From NCBI RefSeq assembly GCF_026339875.1, contig NZ_JAPEPZ010000002.1, positions 682,001-746,000 of the forward strand: a DNA stretch of 64,000 nt, in the 5' to 3' direction. Shown here piece after piece: positions 24,909 through 33,948 of the stretch (its first letter is position 1; each line of letters begins with the position of its first letter). The position numbers and the translations under genes were made by a program. Origin of the DNA: Streptomyces sp. NBC_01571 (GTDB lineage Bacteria; Actinomycetota; Actinomycetes; Streptomycetales; Streptomycetaceae). Below the pieces are notes generated by a model. The model saw only the letters and a list, made by a program, of their open reading frames with translations. It was not told where the DNA came from and did not search any database.

Positions 24909-27092
24909 TCATACGGCCCCCGGAATACTTTCCGCCTCCACCGCTGCCGCTCCCGCGAAGAGCTCCGGCGCACCCAGGGCGCACTCCGCCCAGACCGTCT
25001 TGCCACCACGGGCATGACGCGTTCCCCAGTGCTCGGTGAGTTGGGCGACGAGGAACAGACCTCGCCCGCCCTCGTCGAAGGCACGTGCCCGGCGCAGGTG
25101 CGGAGTCGTGCTGCCGGCATCCGCGACCTCGCACATGAGGGTGCGATCGTGGATGAGACGCAGCTGGATGGGAGGCCGGCCGTAACGGATGGCGTTGGTG
25201 ACCAGTTCGCTGACGACAAGTTCCGCGGTGAAGTCCAGTTCCTCCAGTCCCCAGGTGGTCAGCTGCTCGGCAACGCTCGCTCTGACCCGGGCGACCTCGG
25301 CCGGGTCGGGGTCCACGTCCCACGTGGCGACCTGACAGTCCCCGAGGGCGTGGGTGCGGGCCAGGAGGAGTGCCACGTCGTCGCACGGTCGGTCTGCGGG
25401 CAGGAGCGCTTCGAGGAGAGCGTCGCAGCTCGCCTCCAAGGAGGCGGAGGACTGCGCGAGGGCCTGGCACAGTCGGGTGAGGCCCGCCTCGATGTCGTGG
25501 TCGAGGGCCTCGATCAGGCCGTCGGTGCAGAGGGCGATGAGGCTGCCCTCGGGCAGGTCGATCTCCGCCGTCTCGAACGGCAGGCCGCCCAGCCCGAGTG
25601 GCGGGCCGACGGGCAGCTCGATGATGTCGGCGGTTCCGTCCCGGGTCACCACCACGGGCGGCACGTGCCCCGCGGTGGCGAGGGTGCAGCAGCCGGCGAC
25701 GGGATCGTACACGGCGTACAGGCAGGTGGCCCCGATGTCACCCGTGGCTTCGGGGTCCGTCTCGGCGGTCGCTTCGGAAGAGACTTCGGCGGACAGACGG
25801 ATGACGACGTCGTCCAGGTGGGTAAGGAGTTCGTCGGGTGGCAGATCGATGTCGGCGAGGGTGCGTACGGCGGTCCGCAGCCGACCCATGGTGGCGGCGG
25901 CCCGGATGCCGTGGCCGACCACGTCGCCCACCACGAGTGCGACCCTGGCACCGGAGAGCGGGATGACGTCGTACCAGTCGCCGCCCACGCCGAGCTGGGA
26001 GGCGGCGGGCAGATAGCGGGAGGCAACGTCCACGGCGGACTGCTCGGGTGTACCGCGCGGGAGCAGACTGCGCTGGAGGGCAAGGGCGGTGTCGCGCGCG
26101 TGCGTATAGCGGCGGGCGTTGTCGACGGCCACCGCAGCCCTGGCCGCGATCTCCTGGGCGAGGAGCAGGTCCTCGTCCCCGTACGCGTCGTGGTCGTGGT
26201 GTCGGAAGAACTGAGCGACACCCAGCGTGGTGCCCCGGGCGCACAGTGGCACCAGCAGCATGGATGCGGATGCGCCGCGGTGGTGCCGTGAGGGCTGGCC
26301 GGTGACCAGGGCGCGAGCCTGCGGTGATCCGTCCGGATACCTGTGGAGTTGCTGCGGCGGAATCAGCGGTTCCCCGTAGCTCGCCCCGGCGTAACCGTCC
26401 GTTACCGACCGCTGGGCGACCCGGCGGACCACGAGTGTGCCCATCGCGGGAGGCTCGTCCCCGGAAGACGTGTCGAGGAGGTCGACGGTGACGGCATCGG
26501 CGAAGCACTCACATGCCAAGTCCGCCAACTCCTGGGCGGTGCGGGCGATGTCCAGGGTCGTTCCGACGCGTACGCTCGCCTCGTTCACCACCGACAGCCG
26601 CCACTGAACCTGACGGTCCCGCTCGTCCTGGAAGGCCAGGACGCCCGTCTCCGATGTGCGGTCCGTGTACTCGGTCGCCAGTGCGATCAGCTTGCGGGTG
26701 GCCACACTGATCGTCTCGGCATCGCTGGTGAGCCGGGGCAGCTCTTCGAGCAGCCGGTCGAGGATGAGGCCCTGGGCGAGCCGGACGGCGCGCAGCAGCG
26801 CTGTGACCGGCTTCCCGTGCTGAGCCAGCCGACGCGCGCGCTCAGCGTCGGCAGCCGGCGGATCGATCCGCCTTGGCTCGATGCCGTGTTCGACGCCCTG
26901 CTCGATGCCGACGAGCAGGGCGGCCACATGCTCAGCGACGTTGTCACCCGTCATCCGCGCGAGGCCCGGTTCGTCCCACAGCTCGGGGACCTCGCGCCGA
27001 AGGCATTGCACTACGTCGTGGATCAGCTCGTCCGCTCGCGGGCTGAGTTCATGCGCGGCACGGGACAGAAGACTGTCCGCGGTGGAGTCCAC
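24909..27092 (-). CDS. SpoIIE phosphatase with RsbRD-like, GAF and HATPase domains, 727 aa
   Basis: The N-terminal helical domain (about 10-140) resembles RsbRD_N/PucR-type stressosome input domains. A GAF domain follows (about 165-330), then SpoIIE/PP2C from about 336 (LQRSLLPRG, VGGDWYDVI, GDVVGHGIRAAATMGRLR, LCTDGLIEALDHD) and HATPase (ELVTNAIRYGR near 627, GRGLFLVAQLTEHWG). The catalytic half is strongly similar to the two genes at 3.6-8.6 kb, but the sensory half is different. The GTG start at 27092 gives the full helical domain. It lies 186 bp downstream of a TetR gene on the same strand. Confidence 0.9.
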   Translation of the reverse strand: MDSTADSLLSRAAHELSPRADELIHDVVQCLRREVPELWDEPGLARMTGDNVAEHVAALLVGIEQGVEHGIEPRRIDPPAADAERARRLAQHGKPVTALLRAVRLAQGLILDRLLEELPRLTSDAETISVATRKLIALATEYTDRTSETGVLAFQDERDRQVQWRLSVVNEASVRVGTTLDIARTAQELADLACECFADAVTVDLLDTSSGDEPPAMGTLVVRRVAQRSVTDGYAGASYGEPLIPPQQLHRYPDGSPQARALVTGQPSRHHRGASASMLLVPLCARGTTLGVAQFFRHHDHDAYGDEDLLLAQEIAARAAVAVDNARRYTHARDTALALQRSLLPRGTPEQSAVDVASRYLPAASQLGVGGDWYDVIPLSGARVALVVGDVVGHGIRAAATMGRLRTAVRTLADIDLPPDELLTHLDDVVIRLSAEVSSEATAETDPEATGDIGATCLYAVYDPVAGCCTLATAGHVPPVVVTRDGTADIIELPVGPPLGLGGLPFETAEIDLPEGSLIALCTDGLIEALDHDIEAGLTRLCQALAQSSASLEASCDALLEALLPADRPCDDVALLLARTHALGDCQVATWDVDPDPAEVARVRASVAEQLTTWGLEELDFTAELVVSELVTNAIRYGRPPIQLRLIHDRTLMCEVADAGSTTPHLRRARAFDEGGRGLFLVAQLTEHWGTRHARGGKTVWAECALGAPELFAGAAAVEAESIPGAV

Positions 27093-27278
27093 TCTGTCGA
27101 CGTTACGCCGCCCTGGTGGACTGCGAAGCCTCAGCCGGCCGCATCTGGCTGCGCGGTGGCCGGGAGGGAATCGGTCTCACGGGCTGGTCGAGGACGAGGG
27201 TCCGCGCGGCCACCGGCGGACGGAGTGCCGTCCACGGCTTTCCGGTGGCCCCGGGGCGTGGCGCAGCAGGCGCTCGGG

Positions 27279-27914
27279 TCAACCGAGGTCGGGCAGCGGC
27301 CGCCGGGTCAGCTGGTGGGCGTCGTCCGGCGGGACGCCCAGCATGCGCAGGACCATCTCGGCCAAGTCCGAGGCGGCTTCGTCGCCGTCGAGGCCCGGGC
27401 GGGCCAGCCGCAGCGCCACGAGGGACATCAGGGTGCCCCCCACGGCGGACAAGGCGGTCGTCGCGTTGCGGCAGGTGAAGCGGCCCGAGGCGATGCCGTT
27501 CTCCAGGTCACGCAGGGCTCGCGGGGCGAGGCCGCGGTCGGCGTGGATGTAGGCCAGACCGCGGTCACGCAGGATCCGCATGATCTCAGGGTGGGAGTCC
27601 GCCATCCGGGCGGTGAGCCGGAAGCCCGCAGCGACGAGCTCGGCCGGGTCGTCGATTCCTCGCACGCGCTCGTCTATGACCTGCCCGAACTCGTCCAGGG
27701 CGTCTGTCACCGCGGCGTCGAACAGCTCCGTCTTGGACTCGAAGTGGTTGTAGAACGAGCCGAAACCGACGTCCGCGCGCTCGGCGATGGCCTGGATGCT
27801 GGCGCTGGTGTCCCCGGTCTCCGCGAGGATCTGCCGGGCCGCACGGACGAGCGCCTGGCGGGTCTCGGCACGGCGCCGTTCGAAGCGGTTCTTGGGCGGG
27901 GCTGACGTCGGCAT
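27279..27914 (-). CDS. TetR/AcrR family regulator, 211 aa
   Basis: This is a paralogue of the TetR at 9010-9639 (RFERRRAETRQALVRAARQILAE; AIAERADVGFGSFYNHFESKTELFDAAV), with a related ligand domain. The ATG at 27914 has no obvious ribosome site, and TTACACT lies just upstream, so the transcript may be leaderless. It diverges from the ring-cleavage operon at 28052, making it the likely repressor of that operon, and precedes a SpoIIE-type gene. The coupling of this TetR subfamily with phosphatase genes is seen twice in the window. Confidence 0.88.
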   Translation of the reverse strand: MPTSAPPKNRFERRRAETRQALVRAARQILAETGDTSASIQAIAERADVGFGSFYNHFESKTELFDAAVTDALDEFGQVIDERVRGIDDPAELVAAGFRLTARMADSHPEIMRILRDRGLAYIHADRGLAPRALRDLENGIASGRFTCRNATTALSAVGGTLMSLVALRLARPGLDGDEAASDLAEMVLRMLGVPPDDAHQLTRRPLPDLG

Positions 27915-27954
27915 ACGGCGAGTGTAACAACCGTCGCGATGAGTCTGCCATTAC

Positions 27955-28025
27955 TGATGAGATCCTCAATTATTTGGCCTCGCTCTATTGACGATGGGTT
28001 ACGGCAAAGTTGATGATTTCCTCAT
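27955..28025. promoter_or_regulatory. Possible TetR dyads in divergent promoter
   Basis: TGATGAGATCCTCA (27955-27968) and TGATGATTTCCTCAT (28011-28025) resemble the TGATG...CATCA elements at 8816-8979 near the paralogous TetR. The second lies 27 bp before the dioxygenase start, a position suited to repression. The symmetry is imperfect. Confidence 0.4.
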
Positions 28026-28051
28026 TACAGCAGTGTTGCTTGGAGGACACC

Positions 28052-29197
28052 ATGTCCCACACCCCCGTTAACAGGGCCGATCCCCAGACGCCCCACCAAG
28101 ACCTCCACAGTGAGCAGGGCGCCCTGCGCGGTGAGCACCCCGGACGTTCCCGGAATCCCGTGATCAAGGCGGCTGATCTGGCCTGGCTCGAGTTCGAGAA
28201 GCCGGACCTGGACCGGGCCGAGGTCTTCGCGCGTGACTTCGGGTTCGCGATCGCCGCCCGCACAGAGGCGGAGCTATGGCTGCGCGGCACCTTCGCGGGC
28301 TCACCCTGCATGGTCATCCGGCGGGGGCGTGCGTCCCGGTTCATCGGGCCGGCGTTCCGCGCGGCCGAGCGGGCCGACCTGGACCGGCTGGCCCGAGCCA
28401 CCGGCAGTACCGTCCGGGACATCGGCGTGCCGGGCGGTGGCCAGGCGGTCGCCCTGCTCGACCCCTCGGGCCTGCCGGTCCGGGTCGTGCACTGCGCCGA
28501 GCAGCTGCCCGCGCTGCCCGAGCAGGAGCCGCTGATCCTCAACTTCGGTACCGATCACCGTCGTACGAACATCACCCAGCGTCCGCCCCGTGAGCCGTCC
28601 CGTATCCAGCGGCTGGGCCATGTGGTGCTGGAGACACGGGTGTTCGCCCGCACCCTGGACTGGTACCTGGACACCCTCGGGTTGATCGTGTCCGACTTCC
28701 TGTTCCTGGACGGGCAGCGCGGGCGCGGGCCGACGATGGCGTTCATCCGGTGCGACCAGGGGAGCGTGGCCGTCGATCACCACACGCTGGCCCTGCACCT
28801 GGGGCCCGGCACCGGCTACGTCCACTCGGCCTACCAGGTCACCGACCTCGACTCGATCGCCGCCGGCGGGGAGTACCTGGGCGAGCGCGGCTACCAGCGC
28901 AGCTGGGGCATCGGCCGACACATCCAGGGCAGCCAGCTGTTCGACTACTGGCGCGACCCCGACCACTTCATGCTGGAGCACTTCGCCGACGGCGACCTGT
29001 TCTCCTGCGACCTGGAGCCCGGCTGGGCACCGATGTCGTCGAGCGGCCTGGCCCAGTGGGGCCCGCCGGTCACCCGCGACTTCCTGGGCGCCAACCCGTC
29101 CCCCGCCAAGCTGCGCGAGGTCATGACGGCCCTGCGTGGCGACAACGAACTCGACCCCGCACGCCTGCTGGGCCTGATGAAAGCGATGAGCTCATGA
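28052..29197 (+). CDS. Extradiol ring-cleavage dioxygenase (VOC family), 381 aa
   Basis: Two vicinal-oxygen-chelate modules are present. Probable Fe(II) ligands are His190 (LGHVVLE), His258 (YVHSAYQV) and Glu309 (FMLEHF), the 2-His-1-carboxylate set of catechol 2,3-dioxygenase-like enzymes. It would open a catecholic ring by meta cleavage. TGGAGG lies 7 bases before the ATG. The next gene starts within its stop codon (ATGA), so this is the head of an operon with FAH-type hydrolase and flavin hydroxylase. An N-terminal ~35-residue extension rich in His/Gln is unusual. Confidence 0.9.
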   Translation: MSHTPVNRADPQTPHQDLHSEQGALRGEHPGRSRNPVIKAADLAWLEFEKPDLDRAEVFARDFGFAIAARTEAELWLRGTFAGSPCMVIRRGRASRFIGPAFRAAERADLDRLARATGSTVRDIGVPGGGQAVALLDPSGLPVRVVHCAEQLPALPEQEPLILNFGTDHRRTNITQRPPREPSRIQRLGHVVLETRVFARTLDWYLDTLGLIVSDFLFLDGQRGRGPTMAFIRCDQGSVAVDHHTLALHLGPGTGYVHSAYQVTDLDSIAAGGEYLGERGYQRSWGIGRHIQGSQLFDYWRDPDHFMLEHFADGDLFSCDLEPGWAPMSSSGLAQWGPPVTRDFLGANPSPAKLREVMTALRGDNELDPARLLGLMKAMSS

Positions 29198-30168
29198 GCA
29201 CCAATGTTCTGCGCACCACTGGAGGCGCCTCCCGCTCGAGCGAAGCCGAGAGTGGGGGAGGCTGGTGGGTCGTCCGGGACGAGCGCGCCTTCCGCATCGA
29301 GACCAAGGCGCTCACCACCGCCGAACTGCTCGCCGACCGGGACGCGGTCCGCGCGGCCGCCGCCTCCGACGGGCCGGGGACACCTGCCGCCGACCTGGTG
29401 GCGCTACCCCCGGTCACCACCCCGTGCCGGGTGGTCGCCCAGATGGTCAACTACCGCAGTCACGCCAAGGATTCAGGCTTCACCGGGGACATCCCGCCCA
29501 CCTTCTTCCGCAAGGCGTCCGGCTCGGTCAGCGGCCCCCATGCCCCGGTCATCCGTCCCGCGCACGTCAATTTTCTCGACTACGAGGTGGAACTCGGCCT
29601 CGTCATGGGCGCCCCTCTGCCCGTGGGCACCGTCGTCGAGGAGCAGGACCTGCCGCGCTACGTCGCCGGCCTTGTCCTGACCAACGACGTCAGCGCCCGC
29701 GACGTCCAGCTGACCAAGACCCAGTTCTACGAGAGCAAGTCCTATCCGACCTTCACTCCGACGGGTCCGTACCTGACCCTGCTGGAGCCCGAGGACTTCG
29801 CCCATCTGCTGAACCTGCGGCTGCGGCTGTCGGTCAACGGCGTGTCACGCCAGGACCGCACGCTGGCCGACATGATCGTACGGCCCGCGCAGGCGCTCAC
29901 CCTGCTCGCCCGCTTCCAGACCCTCGACCCTGGTGACCTGCTGCTGACGGGCACTCCCGGCGGCACGGCTCTGAAGGCCCCGCCGAAGCTGGCCGAGAAG
30001 ATCGGTGCGCTGCTGCCGCCCGCACTGAAGTGGAAGGCGTTCTTCAAGGGCCAGGCCAAGAACCCCCGTTATCTGCGCAGCGGTGACCTCATCACCGCCA
30101 CGATCGCCACCCCGGACGGGCACATCGACCTCGGCGAGCAGCGGACCCCCGTTACGGACGCACCGTGA
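29194..30168 (+). CDS. Fumarylacetoacetate hydrolase-family protein, 324 aa
   Basis: The FAH fold C-terminal domain is clear: VAQMVNYRSHAKDSG, metal-binding LDYEVELGLVMG, LTNDVSARDVQ, FTPTGPYL and GDLLLTGTPGGTA. Metal ligands are expected to be the acidic residues of DYEVE and a later Asp. Family members hydrolyse C-C bonds or decarboxylate/hydrate ring-cleavage products. Overlapping stop/start ATGA with the dioxygenase and GTGA with the following hydroxylase indicate translational coupling in one pathway. Confidence 0.92.
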   Translation: MSTNVLRTTGGASRSSEAESGGGWWVVRDERAFRIETKALTTAELLADRDAVRAAAASDGPGTPAADLVALPPVTTPCRVVAQMVNYRSHAKDSGFTGDIPPTFFRKASGSVSGPHAPVIRPAHVNFLDYEVELGLVMGAPLPVGTVVEEQDLPRYVAGLVLTNDVSARDVQLTKTQFYESKSYPTFTPTGPYLTLLEPEDFAHLLNLRLRLSVNGVSRQDRTLADMIVRPAQALTLLARFQTLDPGDLLLTGTPGGTALKAPPKLAEKIGALLPPALKWKAFFKGQAKNPRYLRSGDLITATIATPDGHIDLGEQRTPVTDAP

Positions 30169-31778
30169 GTGCCACAGCCCATAGGCCGGTGGTGATCATC
30201 GGTGCGGGACCCGTCGGGGTCACGGCCGCCCTCCTGCTCGCCCGGCGCGGAGTGCGCAGCTTGCTCCTCGAACGCCACCGGGACATCTACCCTCTGCCGC
30301 GCGCCGTTGTCGTGGACGACGAGATCCGCCGGATCCTGCAGAGCGTCGGTGTCCACGAGGAGTTCGCCGCCCTCGCCCGCCCGGCGCGCGGGCTGCGGCT
30401 GCTGGACGCCCGGCGCCGCATGATCGCTGAATTCCCGCGGTCCCTGCACGGGCACCACGGCTTCCCACAGACCAGCATGTTCGACCAGCCCGAGCTGGAA
30501 CGCCTGTTGCGCGACGCCCTGGCGCGCCGCCCGGAGTGCGAGCTGTGGGGCGGGGTGGAGGTCGTGTCCGTCGCCCAGGACACCGACGGATCGAACGACC
30601 CCACGCGTCCGGTCCGGGTCACCTTCCGCCGCGCCGGCAGCGACGAGGAGGAGCACCTGTGGGCCGATGCCGTCCTCGGCTGCGACGGTGCGGGCAGCGT
30701 CACCCGCGACGCCATCGGCGCCGTTTGGGAGGACCTGCATTTCGAGGAGAGCTGGCGGGTCATCGACGTGCGCACCAGCCGCCCGGTGCGCACCTGGGAA
30801 GGCGCCGAGCAGATCTGCTGCCCCAACCGGCCGGGCACCTTCATGCGCGTCGGTGAGGACCGCTACCGCTGGGAGTTCCGGCTGGCCGACGATCAGCCCC
30901 TGGACGGTCCGGACGGATGGGAGCGCTTGCGCCAGTTGGTCGCCCCCTGGGTGGACCTGCCGCCCGATGCCTCGCCGGGCGATGACTTCGAGGTGATCCG
31001 CCAGTCCCAGTACACCTTCCGGGCCCGCCTCGCCGACCGGTGGCGCCAGGGGCGCGTCTTCCTGCTGGGCGACGCCGCTCACCTCACCCCGCCCTTCGTC
31101 GGGCAGGGTCTGTGCGCGGGCCTGCGTGACGCCCACAACCTCGCCTGGAAACTCGCTCGTGTCCTCCGACAAGGCGCGCCCGAGGAGCTGTTGGACACCT
31201 ACGAACGCGAGCGCAAGCCGCACGCCCGCCATGTGATCCGAGTCGCGGTCGCCGTCGGCTGGGCCATGACCGGCGGACAGGACCGCGGTGCGGCGCTCCG
31301 CCGGGCCGTCGTGGGCACGGCCTGTCGTATCCCCGGCGTGACCGCGGCGGTGGGCCGTGACCTCAGTCCCACCCTGACCACCGGTCCACTCGTACGGCGC
31401 CGCCCCAGGTTGACCCGTCGTGTGCTGGCCGGCACCTTCTGCCCGCAGCCCTGGGTACGGCACGACGGCAGGCGAGTGCGCCTCGATGACGTCCTCGGGG
31501 ACTCCTTCGCCGCCCTGACCGCTGTGCCGCCCACGGCGCCGATGATGGCCGTGGCCACCGCACTGGGCGCCCCGATGATTCACGTGGACGACCTGGGCGA
31601 CGACGGCACTCTGGCCGGCTGGCTGGCACGCGGCCGGGCCGACGCCGTCCTGCTGCGCCCGGACCGCGTCGTGATGGACACCGTCCAGGCCGGCACCGGC
31701 GACTTCACGGACACCGCCACCTGGGCCCCCTTGCTGCACACGGCGAGCCATACCGCCGATGTCCGGCCCGTCCCCTGA
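30165..31778 (+). CDS. FAD-dependent aromatic hydroxylase (MhpA-like), 537 aa
   Basis: This is a class A flavoprotein monooxygenase. The FAD motif is VVIIGAGPVGVTAALLLARRG at the N-terminus, the mid-protein DG segment is AVLGCDGAGSVTR, and the second FAD motif is GRVFLLGDAAHLTPPFVGQGLCAGLRDAHNLAWKL. These fit 3-(3-hydroxyphenyl)propionate hydroxylase-type enzymes, which make the catechol cleaved by the upstream dioxygenase. The GTG start overlaps the preceding stop. The thioredoxin-like C-terminal region is short. The exact substrate is inferred from family only. Confidence 0.92.
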   Translation: MSATAHRPVVIIGAGPVGVTAALLLARRGVRSLLLERHRDIYPLPRAVVVDDEIRRILQSVGVHEEFAALARPARGLRLLDARRRMIAEFPRSLHGHHGFPQTSMFDQPELERLLRDALARRPECELWGGVEVVSVAQDTDGSNDPTRPVRVTFRRAGSDEEEHLWADAVLGCDGAGSVTRDAIGAVWEDLHFEESWRVIDVRTSRPVRTWEGAEQICCPNRPGTFMRVGEDRYRWEFRLADDQPLDGPDGWERLRQLVAPWVDLPPDASPGDDFEVIRQSQYTFRARLADRWRQGRVFLLGDAAHLTPPFVGQGLCAGLRDAHNLAWKLARVLRQGAPEELLDTYERERKPHARHVIRVAVAVGWAMTGGQDRGAALRRAVVGTACRIPGVTAAVGRDLSPTLTTGPLVRRRPRLTRRVLAGTFCPQPWVRHDGRRVRLDDVLGDSFAALTAVPPTAPMMAVATALGAPMIHVDDLGDDGTLAGWLARGRADAVLLRPDRVVMDTVQAGTGDFTDTATWAPLLHTASHTADVRPVP

Positions 31779-31794
31779 CGAGGAACACCACACC

Positions 31795-33813
31795 ATGACC
31801 AGCCCGCACTCCACGCCGTATACGGAACCCTTCTTCACCCCCGACCCGAGGTCCGCCGCCCGCAGCCGCATCGCGGACTTCGCCCGATGGGTGGTCCAGC
31901 ACCGGGACGCCGAAGGGATTCAGGACGCCACGGACTACCGAGCCCTGCACCACTGGTCCGTCACCGACCTCGAAGGGTTCTGGGCCGCGGTGTGGGACTA
32001 CTTCGACATCGACGCGACGACTGAGTACGAGCGGGTGCTGGCCGAGGAGACCATGCCCGGCGCCCGCTGGTTCCCCGGCGCCACCCTCAACTACGCCCAT
32101 CACGCGCTGCGCAACCTGCAGCCGGACGCTCCAGCGATCACCGCACTGGACGAGACCGGAGCCGGCTATGAGATCACGGGCCGGGAGCTGCGCGCCCGGG
32201 TCGCTTCCGTCGCTGCCAGCCTGCGCGACCTCGGCGTCGGACAGGGCGACCGGGTGGTGGGCTACCTGCCCAACACCCCCCACGCCATCGTCGCCTTCCT
32301 CGCCACCGCGAGTCTGGGCGCGGTGTGGTCGGTGTGTGGCCAGGACTACGCGCCCAAGGCCGCCGCCGACCGTTTTGCCCAGCTCGAACCCACGGTGCTC
32401 ATCACGGCGGACGGCTACCTGTTCAACGGCACCACACACGACCGTCGGACCGCCTCGCTCGAACTGGTCCGCGCCCTGCCCACGCTGAAGGCCACGGTGC
32501 TCGTGGACCACGTGGGTCTTGCCTGGCCCGAGGGCGGGGACTCGGGGCTGACGGTTGACTGGGAGGACTCGGCTACTCGCGCCGAGTACCTCACCATCGC
32601 CCCGGTGCCGTTCGACCACCCTCTGTGGGTGGTGTTCTCCTCCGGCACCACCGGCGTACCCAAGGGCATCGTCCAAGGGCACGGCGGGGTTCTGCTCGAA
32701 CACCTCAAGATGCTCGGCCTGCAGAGCGATCTGGGCACCGGGGACCGCCTGCTGTGGTACACCACCACCCACTGGATGATGTGGAACCTGGTCGTCTCCA
32801 CCCTGCTGACCGGTGCCACCACTTGCACCTACGACGGCAGCCCGGCACCGCAGGCGCGCCCGGACATCCTGTGGGAGCTGGCGGCCCGCCACAAGGTCAC
32901 CCTCTTCGGCACCAGCCCCCAGTACCTGCTGGCCATGGCCAAGCTGGGCATCGAACCCTCCGTGCACGACCTGTCGGCCATCCGCGTCATCGGCTGCACC
33001 GGCTCCGCGCTGCCCGCCTCCGCCTACCCCTGGGTCCGCGACCACGTGGGCGCAGGCGTCCAGCTGGCCTCCAGCAGCGGCGGCACGGACGTCGTCTCGG
33101 CCTTCGCCGGCAGCGCCACCACGACCCCCGTCTGGGCGGGGCAGCTGTCCGCCCCCGGCCTGGGCGTGGCGCTGGCCGCCTACGGCGAGGCGGGCACCCC
33201 TGTCCTCGACCAGGTCGGCGAACTGGTCGTCACCCGCCCCATGCCCTCCATGCCGCTGTATTTCTGGAACGACCCCGACGGCAGCGGCTACCGCGACGCC
33301 TACTTCGGCGCCTACCCCGGTGTGTGGCGGCACGGCGACTGGATCACGCTCACGTCGCACGGTTCGGTGATCGTGCACGGCCGCTCCGATGCCACCCTCA
33401 ACCGCAACGGTGTGCGCCTGGGCAGTGCCGACATCCATGACATCGTCGAACATCTCCCCGAGATCGCCGAGGCCCTCGTCATCGGCGCGGAGGAGCCCGA
33501 CGGCGGCTACTGGATGCCGCTCTTCGTGGTCCTCGCCGACGGGGTCGGCCTGGACGACTCCCTGCGCGAGAAGATCCGCGACGCGATCCGAGCCGGCGCC
33601 TCACCTCGCCACGTCCCCGACGAGATCCTCGCCGTACCGGCGCTCCCGCACACGAAGACCGGCAAGAAACTCGAGGTTCCCGTCAAGCGTCTGCTCCAGG
33701 GCGCCCCCGCCGAGCAGGTCCTGAACCCCGCGGCGGTCGACAACCCCGACCTGATCGCCTACTTCGCCCGCCTGGGCGCGGAGCGGAACAGGCGGTCAGC
33801 ACACAACGCATGA
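31795..33813 (+). CDS. Acetoacetyl-CoA synthetase-type acyl-CoA ligase, 672 aa
   Basis: This is an ANL-superfamily adenylate-forming enzyme of the length of acetoacetate-CoA ligase (~650 aa). Visible features are WFPGATLNYAHHAL, the P-loop-like VVFSSGTTGVPKGIVQGHGG, WMMWN, GGTDVVSAF and the C-terminal lysine loop KTGKKLEVPVKR. It would activate a short oxo-acid to its CoA thioester with ATP. Its place at the end of the ring-cleavage operon, 16 bp after the hydroxylase, suggests use of a product of ring catabolism. A GC-rich hairpin follows. Confidence 0.9.
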   Translation: MTSPHSTPYTEPFFTPDPRSAARSRIADFARWVVQHRDAEGIQDATDYRALHHWSVTDLEGFWAAVWDYFDIDATTEYERVLAEETMPGARWFPGATLNYAHHALRNLQPDAPAITALDETGAGYEITGRELRARVASVAASLRDLGVGQGDRVVGYLPNTPHAIVAFLATASLGAVWSVCGQDYAPKAAADRFAQLEPTVLITADGYLFNGTTHDRRTASLELVRALPTLKATVLVDHVGLAWPEGGDSGLTVDWEDSATRAEYLTIAPVPFDHPLWVVFSSGTTGVPKGIVQGHGGVLLEHLKMLGLQSDLGTGDRLLWYTTTHWMMWNLVVSTLLTGATTCTYDGSPAPQARPDILWELAARHKVTLFGTSPQYLLAMAKLGIEPSVHDLSAIRVIGCTGSALPASAYPWVRDHVGAGVQLASSSGGTDVVSAFAGSATTTPVWAGQLSAPGLGVALAAYGEAGTPVLDQVGELVVTRPMPSMPLYFWNDPDGSGYRDAYFGAYPGVWRHGDWITLTSHGSVIVHGRSDATLNRNGVRLGSADIHDIVEHLPEIAEALVIGAEEPDGGYWMPLFVVLADGVGLDDSLREKIRDAIRAGASPRHVPDEILAVPALPHTKTGKKLEVPVKRLLQGAPAEQVLNPAAVDNPDLIAYFARLGAERNRRSAHNA

Positions 33814-33895
33814 CGTCGGCCAGGGGACACAGCCCATGTGACAGCACCGGGTCCTTGTGCCCCGCCCGGCTCCGCAAACCCCGTCCCCACGGGGT

Positions 33896-33926
33896 GGTGC
33901 CGGGGCGGTCAACCCGCCCCGGCACC
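33896..33926 (+). terminator. Hairpin between ligase and nitroreductase genes
   Basis: The stem GGTGCCGGGGCGG / CCGCCCCGGCACC (13 bp) with a 5-base loop lies about 85 bp after the ligase stop and ends 23 bp before the nitroreductase start. It probably limits read-through from the catabolic operon. Confidence 0.75.
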
Positions 33927-33948
33927 ACACAATCGAAGTAAGAGAGAA

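Noticed and set aside
31810..31826. CGCCGTATACGGAA inside the ligase gene as a further copy of the regulon palindrome
   Set aside because: Only the core GTATAC symmetry is shared and it lies within coding sequence, so it is probably coincidental.
30069..33453. Two long minus-strand frames of about 600 and 580 codons opposite the hydroxylase and ligase genes
   Set aside because: Both are complementary to well-supported enzymes and rich in Gly/Val/His/Gln without motifs.
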